Shown piece by piece: positions 43,696-53,072 of a stretch of 64,000 bases of DNA (positions within the stretch are counted from its first letter, which is position 1; each line of letters opens with the position of its first letter). The stretch spans positions 1 to 64,000 of the forward strand of contig CAVTLG010000010.1 of assembly GCA_963735495.1 (NCBI GenBank). Direction: 5' to 3'. Under the pieces are notes generated by a model. That model did not search any database. It was not told the DNA's origin and worked only from the letters and a program-made list of their open reading frames with translations. Origin of the DNA: CAVTLG01 sp963735495. Lineage in GTDB: Bacteria > Chloroflexota > Ktedonobacteria > Ktedonobacterales > Ktedonobacteraceae. The position numbers were made by a program, and so were the translations under genes.

Positions 43696-43852
43696 TTTCC
43701 ATCCTTCTGGGGATGCTTTTCCCTCACAGAGCGATATCGACTTCACGAGACGACTGATAGAGGCAGGGCGATTGCTAAACATTGAGCTTGTTGATCATCT
43801 GATCATCGGCAATCCTCAGGTGGTGAGTTTGAAAGAGCGCATGCCCTGGTGA
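43691..43852 (+). pseudogene. radC: C-terminal fragment of RadC (JAB/MPN domain)
   Basis: The frame reads HFHPSGDAFPSQSDIDFTRR, then LIEAGRLLNIELVDHLIIGN and VVSLKERMPW, the metal-binding HxHPSG(x)7S(x)2D motif and end of RadC-type JAB proteins. The preceding ~150 residues are missing; upstream DNA is the recombinase-associated hairpin region. The break falls right at the catalytic motif. Tn554 is known to insert in radC, so the fragment may mark a recombinase target. Confidence 0.75.
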
Positions 43853-43936
43853 GACGTGTTCTTGCTACCCATGCTTAACCTTCACACGCGGTCAGGTCCT
43901 GTCTCTTTCTGCTTTTTCTCAAGCAGGAGGGATACG

Positions 43937-45332
43937 TTCTCTCACCGACAGTTTTTTAAAGAGCAAAAATCTTTTCCAACGGTAAAAAGATTTCTTGACG
44001 ATTTTCAAAATCGAAGAGAGAAAATCCATTGACCAGGCTTTCCTTGAAAGAGTTGACATCCTTTCAGTCCTCCCATATTTCCAGTTTTTCTGGCTTTTCG
44101 CTCAATATCTAAGAGATAGAGCCTTCCTATGCGAAAGATGTTTTTATCTCGTCGGTCATGACGGTCATATCGATCTCTTTTCCCATGATGAATACAGGAT
44201 GCAGCAAGGTGGGCAAGCCACCAAAGCATGAAAAACAGCACGAGGAGCAGACGATCCACCCGATCTAACCGTCGCACATGGCTTTCTTCCCAATCCCATC
44301 CTCGACTTTTCATCTCTTCAAACGTTGACTCCACCTTCCATCGTTTCTTTTATTCAACAATGCGTTTTCTACAGGCAGGGCGATCAGAAATGACGAGTAA
44401 GGCCTCTTCCTCTTATTGTTCCCAACATCCACTCAAATTCGTTTCAATTTGATCTTCTCGCCATAACCGAGTCTTTCCATAAAACGTCTTTCCAGGCTGG
44501 CTCACCAACTCGGAAACTGGACAGCTTGCCAACAAGCGCCCTTGCGTTGACCAGCGTTCACACGTGTGCTGTGCACAAATACGAAAAAGATAATGCAAGC
44601 CATACTTTTGGCACAGATGCACCATTGGAAAACATCCAAATGCGCTATCACCTATCAAGGTACAATCCATCTTTTCCAGATAGGGATGCAAACGCTTGAA
44701 TAATTCTTCTATGATATCCCATAGCCCTTGATCCCACTTCGTTTGTCCGGGCATCACCTTCCATGCTAACGGTAACACACGTGAATGCTGAATTATCCCA
44801 ATGTATACCACCTGCGCGTGTTCTTCGTAATTCGTCATATCAACTACAAGCTGAATTGGCGTTTTTTGAAATGCTGGAAGCACTGTTTCCATCATTACAT
44901 CCCATATCTTTTCTGTGTCTATCTTCGAATTACTGAGAAATCGCTCCAGACGACGCTCAATACTTGGTGTCTTTACATCACTTTCCTCTAATAACGCTTC
45001 TGCCACCTTCGGGATCACGATACTTTCTGCTCGTATTGCTCCCATGACAAATAGTGAAAGCGTTTTACTTTGATGTCCATGTAATCCCTGAAAAAATTCC
45101 TTGACTTGCTGCTGCAATGTGCTGCATAATGGGCTGAAGGGTTTCATAACGATCGTCCTCCTCAAGCGTTTTTTTGATCTGCTTTTTAGGACGATCTCCT
45201 TTTTCTTTCTTTGCTTTTTTCCTTCTAAATGGGCTAGCCTCTGCTCCTTTGTCCTCTCGATAGCTCACCCTTTCTTCTTTTTCTCTTGCCTTTTACCCTT
45301 CATCTCTCCTCAAAAAACTGTCGGTGAGAGAA
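43937..45332 (-). mobile_element. IS4-type insertion sequence (about 1.4 kb), inactive
   Basis: Terminal inverted repeats TTCTCTCACCGACAGTTTTT (from 43,937) and its complement ending at 45,332 match perfectly over at least 19 bp and enclose a transposase gene with two stop codons. Target duplication not evident. Confidence 0.85.
44005..45147 (-). pseudogene. IS4-family DDE transposase with two in-frame TAA codons
   Basis: The start is ATG 45,147 behind GAGGAGGA. One continuous frame encodes a DDE_Tnp_1-like protein: LVVDMTNYEEHAQVVYIGII (first D), CTLIGDSAFGCFPM (second D) and KVESTFEEMKSRGWD (E), with a normal C-terminus (QWIFSLRF). Two TAA codons interrupt it just before the E motif (after GCWEQ and after RKRIVE). 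Since the frame is otherwise preserved these are point mutations in a recently active element. Confidence 0.85.
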
Positions 45333-45666
45333 AGGAGAATACCTGCCTGAGAGCGTTGCCTGTGTCGTGTATGGCCAGGTATGAAAAGAAGAAAGAAGTC
45401 ATCGATGTCTCTTGTGTGTGGTCGAAGCCCACCTTCGAGATCTTCCTCACCAGGTCTATCTCAATCTCGAAGATAGCGAGCGCCTGGCAAACTCCTCCCA
45501 AAAATCCCCCCATGGTTTCGCTACACTGGCTCGCCGTAGGGGGCTGTGGAGGAGAAGCAGCGCAAACGTGACCTGCGAAAGGTCGCTTGTCAGTTTTTAC
45601 GTCTCGTTTGGGGGGCATGCAAGAGAAGCATGCCCCTCTCTTTGTGTTCAAAAAGGAGAGAAAAGC

Positions 45667-47289
45667 ATGCCTCAGATTTCTATCGAAACCCTCAAAAGTG
45701 AACCCATCACTGATGAAACCTTTCTTCCCCTTATCCAGGCACTCGCAAATTGGCGCGGGGACAAAGGCTATGCCGCAGCAGTACTGGATTACTGGCTCAA
45801 ACAACAACAGCGACGCGGCGAGACGGGGACCCTGGAAACGTTGCTGGGCCGCTTTCTGATGCGCCAGTCCTACGATGTCAATTCACCGCGTCTGCATCTC
45901 GCTATTGGTGCGAGTCTCTATGGCGAGCCGGTGCAGACCTATCGTGGAACCTACGAGGAAAACACGAGGATTGATGGGGCGGTGGCCGAATTGGATGACC
46001 ATGCAGGCTACCGTGATCGCATTCGGCATGGGGCTGCGCGTTTCTTCTCGCTGGAACGATTTCACGTGCCAACCTGGGCCGGGGCACGCACTCCCATCGT
46101 GATCCTGGGCGCGGGAGCGGCTGGCACGCTCGTTGCGCGTCTGCTCTCCGATGCTGGCTACCAGAACTTGTGCGTGATCGATGCCGCAGGCACCTATGGC
46201 GGCATCTGGCGGCAGGAGCAGGTCCAGTTCACGCGCAACAATCCCTTTGCCTTCAACTATGAGGATGTCCGCGTTGAGGCGGCACCAGGCAGCGGCAGAG
46301 CCATTATCTCGTTTGTAGAGCAGCTTGCCGCCCCATCAGTTTCCAGGAGCATGCGTCCTCTTCCACCAGTCCTGCAAGGCACCGTGATGCAGGTGAAACC
46401 GGGTGATCTGGAGCATGAGGTGCTCTACCAGGATCGTTATCAGGAGTTCCATGCGCTCAAGACCCCGATCCTGATCAATGCGTTGGGCCTGGGCGCTCCA
46501 CTTCCGCTCTCGCGTCCTGGGGTCATCGAAACCGATGTGGCAGACCATCAGGGGGGTCTTCGCTGGCAACATCCCATCAGTCGCCAGGAGGCAGAAGCAC
46601 TGAGAGGGAAGTGTGTGGCATTGATTGGGCTGGGAAATAGCACGATGGAAATGGTGGTTCAACTGCAAAAGCTCAATGATGCTGGCTATCACATTGCCTA
46701 CAAGATCATCACGCACTATTCGCGGGAGGCACTGAGGCAGCCAATGTCTACCGATCACCAGGGGAAGCGGCTCTATCGGAATATTACGTTTCCTGATCTG
46801 AGCCGATTGGCCGGAGACCTCGATTATGTCAACACGGCGTTTCAACGGGCCAGGGGAGGCGAGACCGATCAGGAGGAAGTGCTGGCGGAGGTCTGCCATT
46901 GGACCATTGAGTCCGACTATGAGGGGCTGAATATGGTCGTGGCCCAACGAAATGGCACCGTCCGTCGTTTTGCCTTCCATTGGCTCTACACCCTGATCGG
47001 CTATGGGCACCAGCCGGAGCACCTGCGCTCGATGGGAATAACCGTCGCGGGAGAAACGGCTCCGGTGCGGGTAGCTCACGACTACGATGGAGAGTTTCAG
47101 ACGCATGACCCCCTTGCCTCTGGCCGGGATCGCCTCTATCCGGGCTACTTTGGCTTTGGCGCGATGCTCTCTTCGCCCAACGCACTGGTGATCCCTGGCA
47201 TGCTTTATCGGCTCCCTGATCTCCTTGTGGGAGTGACGATGCGTGCGACAGAGCATGTGTTGAAAAGCAGACAGAAGAAGATGCGGTAA
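45667..47289 (+). CDS. FAD/NAD(P)-binding monooxygenase-like flavoprotein
   Basis: 540 aa from ATG 45,667 (AAAAAGGAGAG upstream; the frame is open 5' to 45,412). After a ~135-residue N-terminal helical region a Rossmann FAD motif appears, IVILGAGAAGTLVARLL (148-153 GAGAAG), then the GGIWR motif and, near residue 317, a second dinucleotide site VALIGLGNSTMEM. This two-Rossmann layout is that of flavin-dependent monooxygenases and related oxidoreductases. The exact substrate is unknown. It stands alone, with terminator-like sequence after the stop; the stretch 45,333-45,666 upstream shows no gene I can support. Confidence 0.85.
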   Translation: MPQISIETLKSEPITDETFLPLIQALANWRGDKGYAAAVLDYWLKQQQRRGETGTLETLLGRFLMRQSYDVNSPRLHLAIGASLYGEPVQTYRGTYEENTRIDGAVAELDDHAGYRDRIRHGAARFFSLERFHVPTWAGARTPIVILGAGAAGTLVARLLSDAGYQNLCVIDAAGTYGGIWRQEQVQFTRNNPFAFNYEDVRVEAAPGSGRAIISFVEQLAAPSVSRSMRPLPPVLQGTVMQVKPGDLEHEVLYQDRYQEFHALKTPILINALGLGAPLPLSRPGVIETDVADHQGGLRWQHPISRQEAEALRGKCVALIGLGNSTMEMVVQLQKLNDAGYHIAYKIITHYSREALRQPMSTDHQGKRLYRNITFPDLSRLAGDLDYVNTAFQRARGGETDQEEVLAEVCHWTIESDYEGLNMVVAQRNGTVRRFAFHWLYTLIGYGHQPEHLRSMGITVAGETAPVRVAHDYDGEFQTHDPLASGRDRLYPGYFGFGAMLSSPNALVIPGMLYRLPDLLVGVTMRATEHVLKSRQKKMR

Positions 47290-47386
47290 CGAGAAAAAGT
47301 CGTATCTCATGAGAGGATAGGCACGTATAAGTACCTACCTATCCTCTCTTTTCTTTGGTGAATATGACTGTTGAGAGGAGATACCT

Positions 47387-47665
47387 ATGAAGATGATGAA
47401 GACGAAAAAAAAGAGCATCATGATCATTCGCGAAGACGATATGGCGATTCTTTGTGAAGGAAATCACTTGAAAGTTTCCTCTTGGAAGTTGACGGGACCA
47501 TCAGGAAGGAAATTTCGAAAGCCTCATTTGTATCCTGTGGGGAACTGGAGAATACTTGAACCCGCAGCACGAGCATGGCTTTATCGTAGGGGAATGACGC
47601 TACAGGAAGGAGAATGTGCGATTTGTCCATCAGATCTCGTATTGCAGCAAATGCTTGGGGAATGA
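47387..47665 (+). CDS. Small hypothetical protein
   Basis: 92 aa with GAGAGGAG before ATG 47,387. It has a lysine-rich start (MKMMKTKKKSIMI) and a compact body with two cysteines (ECAICPSDL). It lies between the flavoprotein and the methyltransferase gene, in the same direction, followed by a strong hairpin. No family recognised. Confidence 0.5.
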   Translation: MKMMKTKKKSIMIIREDDMAILCEGNHLKVSSWKLTGPSGRKFRKPHLYPVGNWRILEPAARAWLYRRGMTLQEGECAICPSDLVLQQMLGE

Positions 47666-47744
47666 GCGAAGTTCTGAAGAGAAGCCCACCGAAAGAACAG
47701 CATGAGAGGTGATGGGGGATAGTTTTCCCAACTTTTAAGTATGA

Positions 47745-47782
47745 AAAATGGCAAAAGCTTTTCAATAAGCTTTTGCCATTTT
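47745..47782. terminator. Perfect 16-bp hairpin before the methyltransferase gene
   Basis: Arms 47,745-47,760 and 47,767-47,782 are exact complements with a 6-nt loop; the arms begin with AAAA and end with TTTT, so it can terminate in both directions. It isolates the DNA-modification cluster from the flavoprotein region. Confidence 0.8.
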
Positions 47783-47802
47783 CTATTGAAAAAGAGTAGG
47801 AC

Positions 47803-48873
47803 ATGCAAATAACGGAGAGTCTTCTGCGCTCAGCTCACTTCTTTGCCGGTGCCGGTGGAGATATGTGCGGCTTTTCTCTGGCAGGCATCAAGCCCGTCTT
47901 TGCCGTCGAGATCAATCGCCATCGGTGTTGCACGTTGCGGCTCAATTTCCCGCAGTGTCAGGTGTTTGAGGGGCCAATCCAACAATTGCTGCTAGCACAT
48001 TACCCATCTTGCCCGATCCCGACGTATTCCATCACCTTTCCTTGCGATCACTACACGGCGGCAGCCGAGATCCACGGAACCTGTACAGGTGACGCACTCT
48101 ACCTGGAGGCATTACGCGAGATCGTGCTGCACTATCCTGAAATTATTCTGCTGGAAAACGTGCTTGGCCTGAAAAAATTTAAAAGAGTGATGGAGACCTT
48201 TCAGGCATTACCGCTGTATTATTGCACGGAGTGTGTGCTGTTTGGGGAAGATTTCTCCTTGCAAAGGAAGGCTCGGGTCTTCTTGATCCTGCATCGGCAG
48301 CCCTTCGTTTTTCAGGGGATGGAAGCGCACCAGTTACCTCGCCCTGGCATGCAGCTCAGAGAGTATCTGGAGATGGATGCTCCCATCCCAGCGATCCCAC
48401 CGTATGTCTATACCCGCCTCGACGGGACGCCCAGTTCGTCAGGGAAGGTCTACCGGGATCGTCCGAAAATCTATCATCCCGATCAGCAAGAGCCCGTGAA
48501 CTTATTCACGAACAGCGACCGTGATAAAAGCCTCTTTCTGGTACGTGATCAACGTGCTCCACGGGGGGTCCGTCCCTTTCACGTGCGCGAGGTAGCGAAC
48601 TTGCATGGCTTTCCACGATCTTACCAGTTTGTGGGACCGGAGAGTCAGACGATGGGAATGGTCGTGGACTTGGTCATGCCACTGATGGCATATGCGCTAG
48701 CCCAGTCCGTGCGCTCCTACTTCGATGCGATCCCCTGCCTGGCCGAGGTGCCCAAACCGCTTGGGTATCGCGAGATCCCTTCGATGCGCAAGCGGCAAGT
48801 AGAAGAGGCGCTGGAGATCATGCATGAGCCGCTTCCTGTCGGCGAGGTTGAGCAATTGGCGATGTGGACATGA
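47803..48873 (+). CDS. DNA (cytosine-5) methyltransferase
   Basis: 356 aa. C5-methyltransferase motifs in order: I FFAGAGGDMCGFSLAG (14-19 core), IV with catalytic C81 in FPCDHYT, VI ENV (118-120), VIII QRKAR (154-158), target-recognition region ~170-260, and IX/X-like RPFHVREVANLHGFP. Size is that of phage- or restriction-type solitary enzymes; no restriction endonuclease is adjacent. The start at 47,803 is 21 bp after a terminator hairpin, so a promoter must overlap that region. The stop overlaps the next start as ATGA. With the following DpdA-like and PP-loop genes it suggests a DNA base-modification cluster. Confidence 0.88.
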   Translation: MQITESLLRSAHFFAGAGGDMCGFSLAGIKPVFAVEINRHRCCTLRLNFPQCQVFEGPIQQLLLAHYPSCPIPTYSITFPCDHYTAAAEIHGTCTGDALYLEALREIVLHYPEIILLENVLGLKKFKRVMETFQALPLYYCTECVLFGEDFSLQRKARVFLILHRQPFVFQGMEAHQLPRPGMQLREYLEMDAPIPAIPPYVYTRLDGTPSSSGKVYRDRPKIYHPDQQEPVNLFTNSDRDKSLFLVRDQRAPRGVRPFHVREVANLHGFPRSYQFVGPESQTMGMVVDLVMPLMAYALAQSVRSYFDAIPCLAEVPKPLGYREIPSMRKRQVEEALEIMHEPLPVGEVEQLAMWT

Positions 48874-49817
48874 TGACGTACCCTCTCTTCCACTACACCA
48901 TCAGCGCAAAAGAGCTTCATCCCAATATGCCTCCCACGCCCTTCTTGCTCTCCGCTGCAAGCTTTCTGCGGCAAGACAGCAAGGGGTGCTGCTCTTTACA
49001 CCCGCCGCGCTACCTGCCTGCCAGTCCGTGGAGAGGTGCTGATTGTGGTGCTTTCACCGCAACGATGCATTGGGGAGGGCAGTATCGTTTCACGCCCACT
49101 CAGTATCTCAAGTGGCTCTCGTCCTGGATGCCGCAGTGGGCAGCCGTCCCCGATCTGGTGTGTCTCTCGCAAACCGGCGGTAATCCAGGGGCAGCAGTGG
49201 TGGAAGCACGACAACGCTGGACAACGGAGATGGCCTGGCTGTTCTGGGAGCGGTATCGGGATAGTTCCTGGTGTTGGGTCCCGACAATAACTGGGCACTC
49301 CATCTCCGAGTTTGAGCAGCATGCCCAGGATCTGACAGACCTTATTCGGCAGATGCAGGCGTATTATACCGACCCTGGGTGGTGGAATGACGACGACGAA
49401 GAGGGGCAATACGGTGCTGCATTCCGTGTCGGTATCGGGAGCCTTGTTGGCCGATCACCCACCTTCATTCTGGAGGTGATCACGCGTATCCAGGCGATCA
49501 TCGGTATCGACGTTCCCCTGCACGTTTGGGGGGCGAAGCTGAACGTGCTGAAATCAGGCATAGCGCTACCAGGGGTCATCTCGTGCGATAGCGGAGCTTG
49601 GAACGGACTCTTCGGGCGCGAACACGAGAAGCGTCGGGCGAGTGGCCTCACCGTGGTGGAGTATAGCTGGCAGGTAAAACAGCCGGAGTATGCCTACAAA
49701 ATAGCACAGACGCAACAACGACCGCAGCAACTGGGGCTGGCGCTTGCGAATGAGCATCTTGAAGGGTCGTTTCTCGATCACGCTCAGCTCGTCGCGCAAC
49801 TCACCCAATGGGATTGA
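48870..49817 (+). CDS. DpdA-like tRNA-guanine transglycosylase family protein
   Basis: 315 aa from ATG 48,870, which overlaps the methyltransferase stop (ATGA); GTG 48,864 is an alternative. Features of the TGT-like DpdA group: GADCGAFT with D58 at the place of the active-site DSGGF, the AAVPDLVC strand, VGIGSLVGR (187-195), DVPLHVWGAKLNVL (~214-227) and SCDSGAWNG (238-246), where a second Asp may act as nucleophile. DpdA exchanges guanine in DNA for a 7-deazaguanine precursor. No preQ0-synthesis genes (queC/D/E, folE) are nearby, so the base would come from the host pool. Coupling to a C5-methyltransferase is notable. Family call is from motif recognition, not a search. Confidence 0.72.
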   Translation: MMTYPLFHYTISAKELHPNMPPTPFLLSAASFLRQDSKGCCSLHPPRYLPASPWRGADCGAFTATMHWGGQYRFTPTQYLKWLSSWMPQWAAVPDLVCLSQTGGNPGAAVVEARQRWTTEMAWLFWERYRDSSWCWVPTITGHSISEFEQHAQDLTDLIRQMQAYYTDPGWWNDDDEEGQYGAAFRVGIGSLVGRSPTFILEVITRIQAIIGIDVPLHVWGAKLNVLKSGIALPGVISCDSGAWNGLFGREHEKRRASGLTVVEYSWQVKQPEYAYKIAQTQQRPQQLGLALANEHLEGSFLDHAQLVAQLTQWD

Positions 49818-49925
49818 TCGCAGGTATGGATACCCTTTCGGTGAGGATCATCCACATGCACTTCTCACATGGCTCTTGCATGGTTGAACACCGGGAGCAC
49901 AAGTGCTCTCCAAAGGAGAAAACCA

Positions 49926-50228
49926 ATGAACGAGAAACACCCATTGATATCCCCACAAGAGGGGATGCGGGTGTGTACCATCGAATACATCGACCGCTAT
50001 CCCTTTTTCCTGCTCGATCAGGTGGGCCTCATAGGAACGGTCATATCAGTGGAGGAACACATCATTCTGGTGAAGATGGACAAACTCATCCCTGGATGCG
50101 AGGCGTGGGACAACGAGATCCAGTTGACCGATGACGAGTTCGGCGAGTACGGGAACGGGGTGGTGATTGAGTCCATAATTGACCTGTTTCACCACTACTT
50201 TGTACCAATGCAGACAGTGGTGGAATAA
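49926..50228 (+). CDS. Small acidic protein of the modification cluster
   Basis: 100 aa; AAAGGAG precedes ATG 49,926. It begins MNEKHPLISPQEGMRVCTIE and contains VGLIGTVISVEEHIILVKMD, which looks like a small SH3-like beta-barrel, followed by an acidic stretch (TDDEFGEYGNG). No catalytic motif. A terminator hairpin follows at 50,252-50,281. Confidence 0.55.
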   Translation: MNEKHPLISPQEGMRVCTIEYIDRYPFFLLDQVGLIGTVISVEEHIILVKMDKLIPGCEAWDNEIQLTDDEFGEYGNGVVIESIIDLFHHYFVPMQTVVE

Positions 50229-50251
50229 CAACACGTTCCTTGTCTGAGACC

Positions 50252-50281
50252 GCCTGAAGACGCTTGTCTTGAGGCTTTTTT
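50252..50281 (+). terminator. Rho-independent terminator
   Basis: GCCTGAAGAC (50,252-50,261) pairs with GTCTTGAGGC (50,266-50,275) apart from one mismatch, followed by six T. An almost identical copy lies at 61,342-61,371. Confidence 0.8.
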
Positions 50282-50331
50282 GTGATCAATTGGCTCGATG
50301 AAAAAGAGCTTTAAGAGGAAAGGATTGATCC

Positions 50332-50751
50332 ATGAAAAAGACAGCGAAAGAGATTGCTGATCTTCGTCGTCATGCACAGGCAAGTTTCTGGGTCATGTAT
50401 GAACTTGCTGTGCTCTGGCGATCACTGAGGATTATTCCCTATTGGCTGCTTCATGTTCTCATGATTGTGTTGATATGGCAGGAAGTGCGTGGCAGTAATG
50501 TCGATCCGGCATTTCATCAGCTTCTGATGAAAGGGGCTGCCATTTACCTGGCTCATGCCCGGCAAGGGAAGGTCTTTGTTGGCTTCGATGATGGCTGTGA
50601 TGTTTTGTGTTTAGCCTGTGCTGCAACACTGCAAGGAGAAGATGCCATTGCCAATTTAGCAGCTTTTTCCCAGGGATATGCAATCTGTGACACCGATGCT
50701 GTCGCTGCAAGCCTGAATTGCACTGTGTGTAACAGGGCACTGCTTCCGTAG
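50332..50751 (+). CDS. Small Cys-containing hypothetical protein
   Basis: 139 aa with AGAGGAAAGGATTG before ATG 50,332. The middle is hydrophobic (IPYWLLHVLMIVLIW), possibly a buried helix or membrane segment. The C-terminal half has two cysteine pairs (DVLCLACAA and LNCTVCNRA) that could bind zinc. Unknown family. Same direction as its neighbours in the modification cluster. Confidence 0.5.
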   Translation: MKKTAKEIADLRRHAQASFWVMYELAVLWRSLRIIPYWLLHVLMIVLIWQEVRGSNVDPAFHQLLMKGAAIYLAHARQGKVFVGFDDGCDVLCLACAATLQGEDAIANLAAFSQGYAICDTDAVAASLNCTVCNRALLP

Positions 50752-50783
50752 TTAGGAGAAGATAAAGAAAGAGAGATAAGCGG

Positions 50784-50978
50784 ATGAACATTAAGAACGT
50801 ACAAAGTAGGAAATATATCATAGAAGGTGGTTTTTCTCCTGCGTGTTGTAATCGCGTACAAGCGATAGCATGGTGGATAACGTTTACGAACGATGCCATT
50901 GCTCTGTGGCAAGAAAGAGCAGTGCAGACACCATCAGTCATTGAGCGTGACTCTTGTCGACGCGTCTACAGGAGATGA
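50784..50978 (+). CDS. Possible 64-aa protein
   Basis: AAAGAGAG lies ~8 nt before ATG 50,784 and the frame gives a 64-aa peptide with YIIEGGFSPACCNRVQAIAW. Nothing supports function; it could be a chance ORF. The spacing fits the small-gene series. Confidence 0.3.
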   Translation: MNIKNVQSRKYIIEGGFSPACCNRVQAIAWWITFTNDAIALWQERAVQTPSVIERDSCRRVYRR

Positions 50979-51088
50979 ATGAGCGCTTACAGATGCTTGC
51001 AACTCTTGAATAAGAATCCCGTAGCGAGGAAGTTCTGTGCCTCTATTCCCAGGTGGGATAGAGGCATTGATTGTATGGAGGGATCTGT

Positions 51089-51913
51089 ATGTCTCACCTG
51101 TTTGTGCCAATGATGGCACTGCAAGCGCTTCAAAGTGGCGCAGACTGTGCCATTGGCGTTTCTGGAGGGAAAGATAGCCAGGCGCTGCTTACCACATTTG
51201 TCGCGTGGTTCCGTGAGCAGCATTTTTCTGGCCGTCTCTTTGCGATCTTTGCGGATCTTGGCCGAGCCGAATGGTGGCAAACGCGCAGCGTGGTTGAACA
51301 GCTCTGTGCTCGTCTGGGAGTTGAGTTGATTGTTGTGCATCGCGATCAGGGCGATCTTCTGGATCGCTTCGATCAGCGTCAGGCTTCAGTCGGTCCAGAC
51401 CAACCCTTCTGGCCGACGACCGGTTTGAGGTATTGCAGTAGTGATCTCAAGCGAACGCCTTGTGATAAATATCTGCGAAATGTTTGCCTGATCATTTCCC
51501 TGGAAGGAATACGTGCGCAGGAAAGCGAGGCGAGAGCCGAAAAAGAGCCATTCACGCTGCGCTCTACGATTACTGGGAAGCGGTATCGTGATCTTGCACG
51601 AGATTGCGCCTGGGCTCTCTACCTGGAGGATCGTGAAAAGGCCCTTCGTTATCAGCAGCTTCCTCTTTTTGGCGAGACCCCCTCTGAGCGCGCGGCATTG
51701 ACAACGCTTCCCCGCCTTGCCTTCACCTGGTATCCCCTGTTTCACTGGACGCTCGAAGATCTCTGGCAAGCATGTGGTACCTCACTGGCCGAACGTCGCC
51801 AGCTTTATCAAGAAGGCACCCTCCGGCAAGATGCTGCCCAGCGTGAGCGAGCGCTTGCGGGTTGGCCTGCTCATCCTGCCTATGTGCTCGGTTCGAAGCG
51901 GCTGAGCTGTAAG
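51089..51913 (+). pseudogene. PP-loop ATPase (PAPS reductase-like), N-terminal part of a split gene
   Basis: ATG 51,089 follows GGAGGG. The N-terminus has the adenine-nucleotide alpha-hydrolase PP-loop VSGGKDS (24-30), followed by FADLGRAEWW, VVHRDQGDLLDR and RYCSSDLKRTP, the layout of the PAPS reductase/DndC-like group. The similarity ends at KRLSCKLC, the first half of the conserved cysteine motif; from 51,914 the DNA is an inserted element and the ORF picks up a foreign tail to 51,991. The missing C-terminus is found at 61,032-61,307. Such enzymes activate substrates by adenylation; sulfur transfer to DNA or RNA bases, or base amidation, are possible roles. Confidence 0.8.
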
Positions 51914-52225
51914 TTATGTGGAATATCGCCTACACTACTTGGTTGGTTCGTTGGAATGGATTTCACTAGATTGGTGATAAATGTTGTTTAACTCATGCTT
52001 GGCAAGTTGGTGAGACACGACTTTTGTAGAGAAGGGAAGGTGTGTATCAGCTAAATCCAGACATAGCGACAAAGCGGTGCGAGCCATTGGTGGACATCAG
52101 GTGGCCGAAACGATGCGATGTTACAGTACGAGGCCCTTACCCATGGTAGGAACGGGTCGCACTTGTTCCAAGTATGGGCAAAGGCCAGAAAGTAAGCATC
52201 ATTGTTTTGTAGAGAGGAAAATGCG

Positions 52226-52564
52226 ATGTTACATCTCAACGCCAGGCCCATCGAACTCAAGCTCACGACACCCTTCCGTATTTCCCGAGCAGTGCAACAG
52301 ACCGCAGCCAACGTTATTGTGCAGATTAATCATGGTGAATATATCGGCTATGGCGAAGCCGCACCAAGTGCATACTACGGTGAAAGTGTGGAGACGGTGC
52401 TTGCTTGCATTGCGATGTTCGCGGGCAACCTGGGTGACGATCCCTTTGTGATCGACGATATCATGCGCCATTTAGAGAAAATCATCCGCCTGCATCCATC
52501 GGCCCACGGATTGCGCAACGAGATGCACCTCTCAAATGAAGTGGCTTCAGGCGGTTCTTTGTGA
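52226..52564 (+). pseudogene. N-terminal fragment of an enolase-superfamily dipeptide epimerase
   Basis: ATG 52,226 follows GAGAGGAAA. About 95 codons match the capping domain of muconate-lactonising/Ala-Glu epimerase enzymes: PIELKLTTPFRISRA, YIGYGEAAPSAYYGES and FVIDDIM. At LHPSAHG (~52,510) the expected NPSAKAAIE and the whole TIM barrel are missing. The 310 bp between the element's left end and this gene hold nothing I recognise. Confidence 0.7.
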
Positions 52565-52631
52565 CATCTAGGGTGTAAATTTGCTCACTTCATGGGAGGA
52601 ATTTCGCTCATTACGTGGGAGGTTCGGCTTC

Positions 52632-52763
52632 CTTGACGTAGGGATACAATGCTGCACGGGAGCTCCTAAGGACAGCGCAGATTTCTGGGATGGAATGACT
52701 CTGATCCGCAAACATCTGCCGAGCCAGGGCCATTTTCCCATTCATCTTGAGCGGATCACTGAT
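52632..52763 (-). pseudogene. C-terminal HTH fragment of a serine resolvase
   Basis: Minus-strand translation reads KMNGKMALARQMFADQSHSI then PEICAVLRSSRAALYPYVK, the HTH_7 domain of Tn3-type resolvases (K-x-ALARQMYAD ... SRATLYRY). The catalytic domain is absent. It sits between the epimerase fragment and the P450 gene; the rest of 52,565-53,072 shows no gene. Confidence 0.65.
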
Positions 52764-53072
52764 CGTCCACCAACGTGCCCTCTCGTTTTGGCGGTCACTC
52801 ACCATGAATTCGTGCGCTGTCACTTGACAACGTTGAACCTGATTGATTATTATTCTACTAACTAGGAAGTAAATGAATTCTGTGCTTTCCACGCCTTGCC
52901 TCATTTGGGACAGGATTGGTGGTATTCACTCCTGACGCCACGAGAGCGTCACTCTTGGGAGCATGCGCTTCCGCAAAGGACGCACCAGAGAAGATAGAGA
53001 TTCGTTGCAAAGCTGGCAAAGGATAGCGAGTGCTGAAAGCATAGAGACAGGGAAGACAATCCCAAAGGAGGA

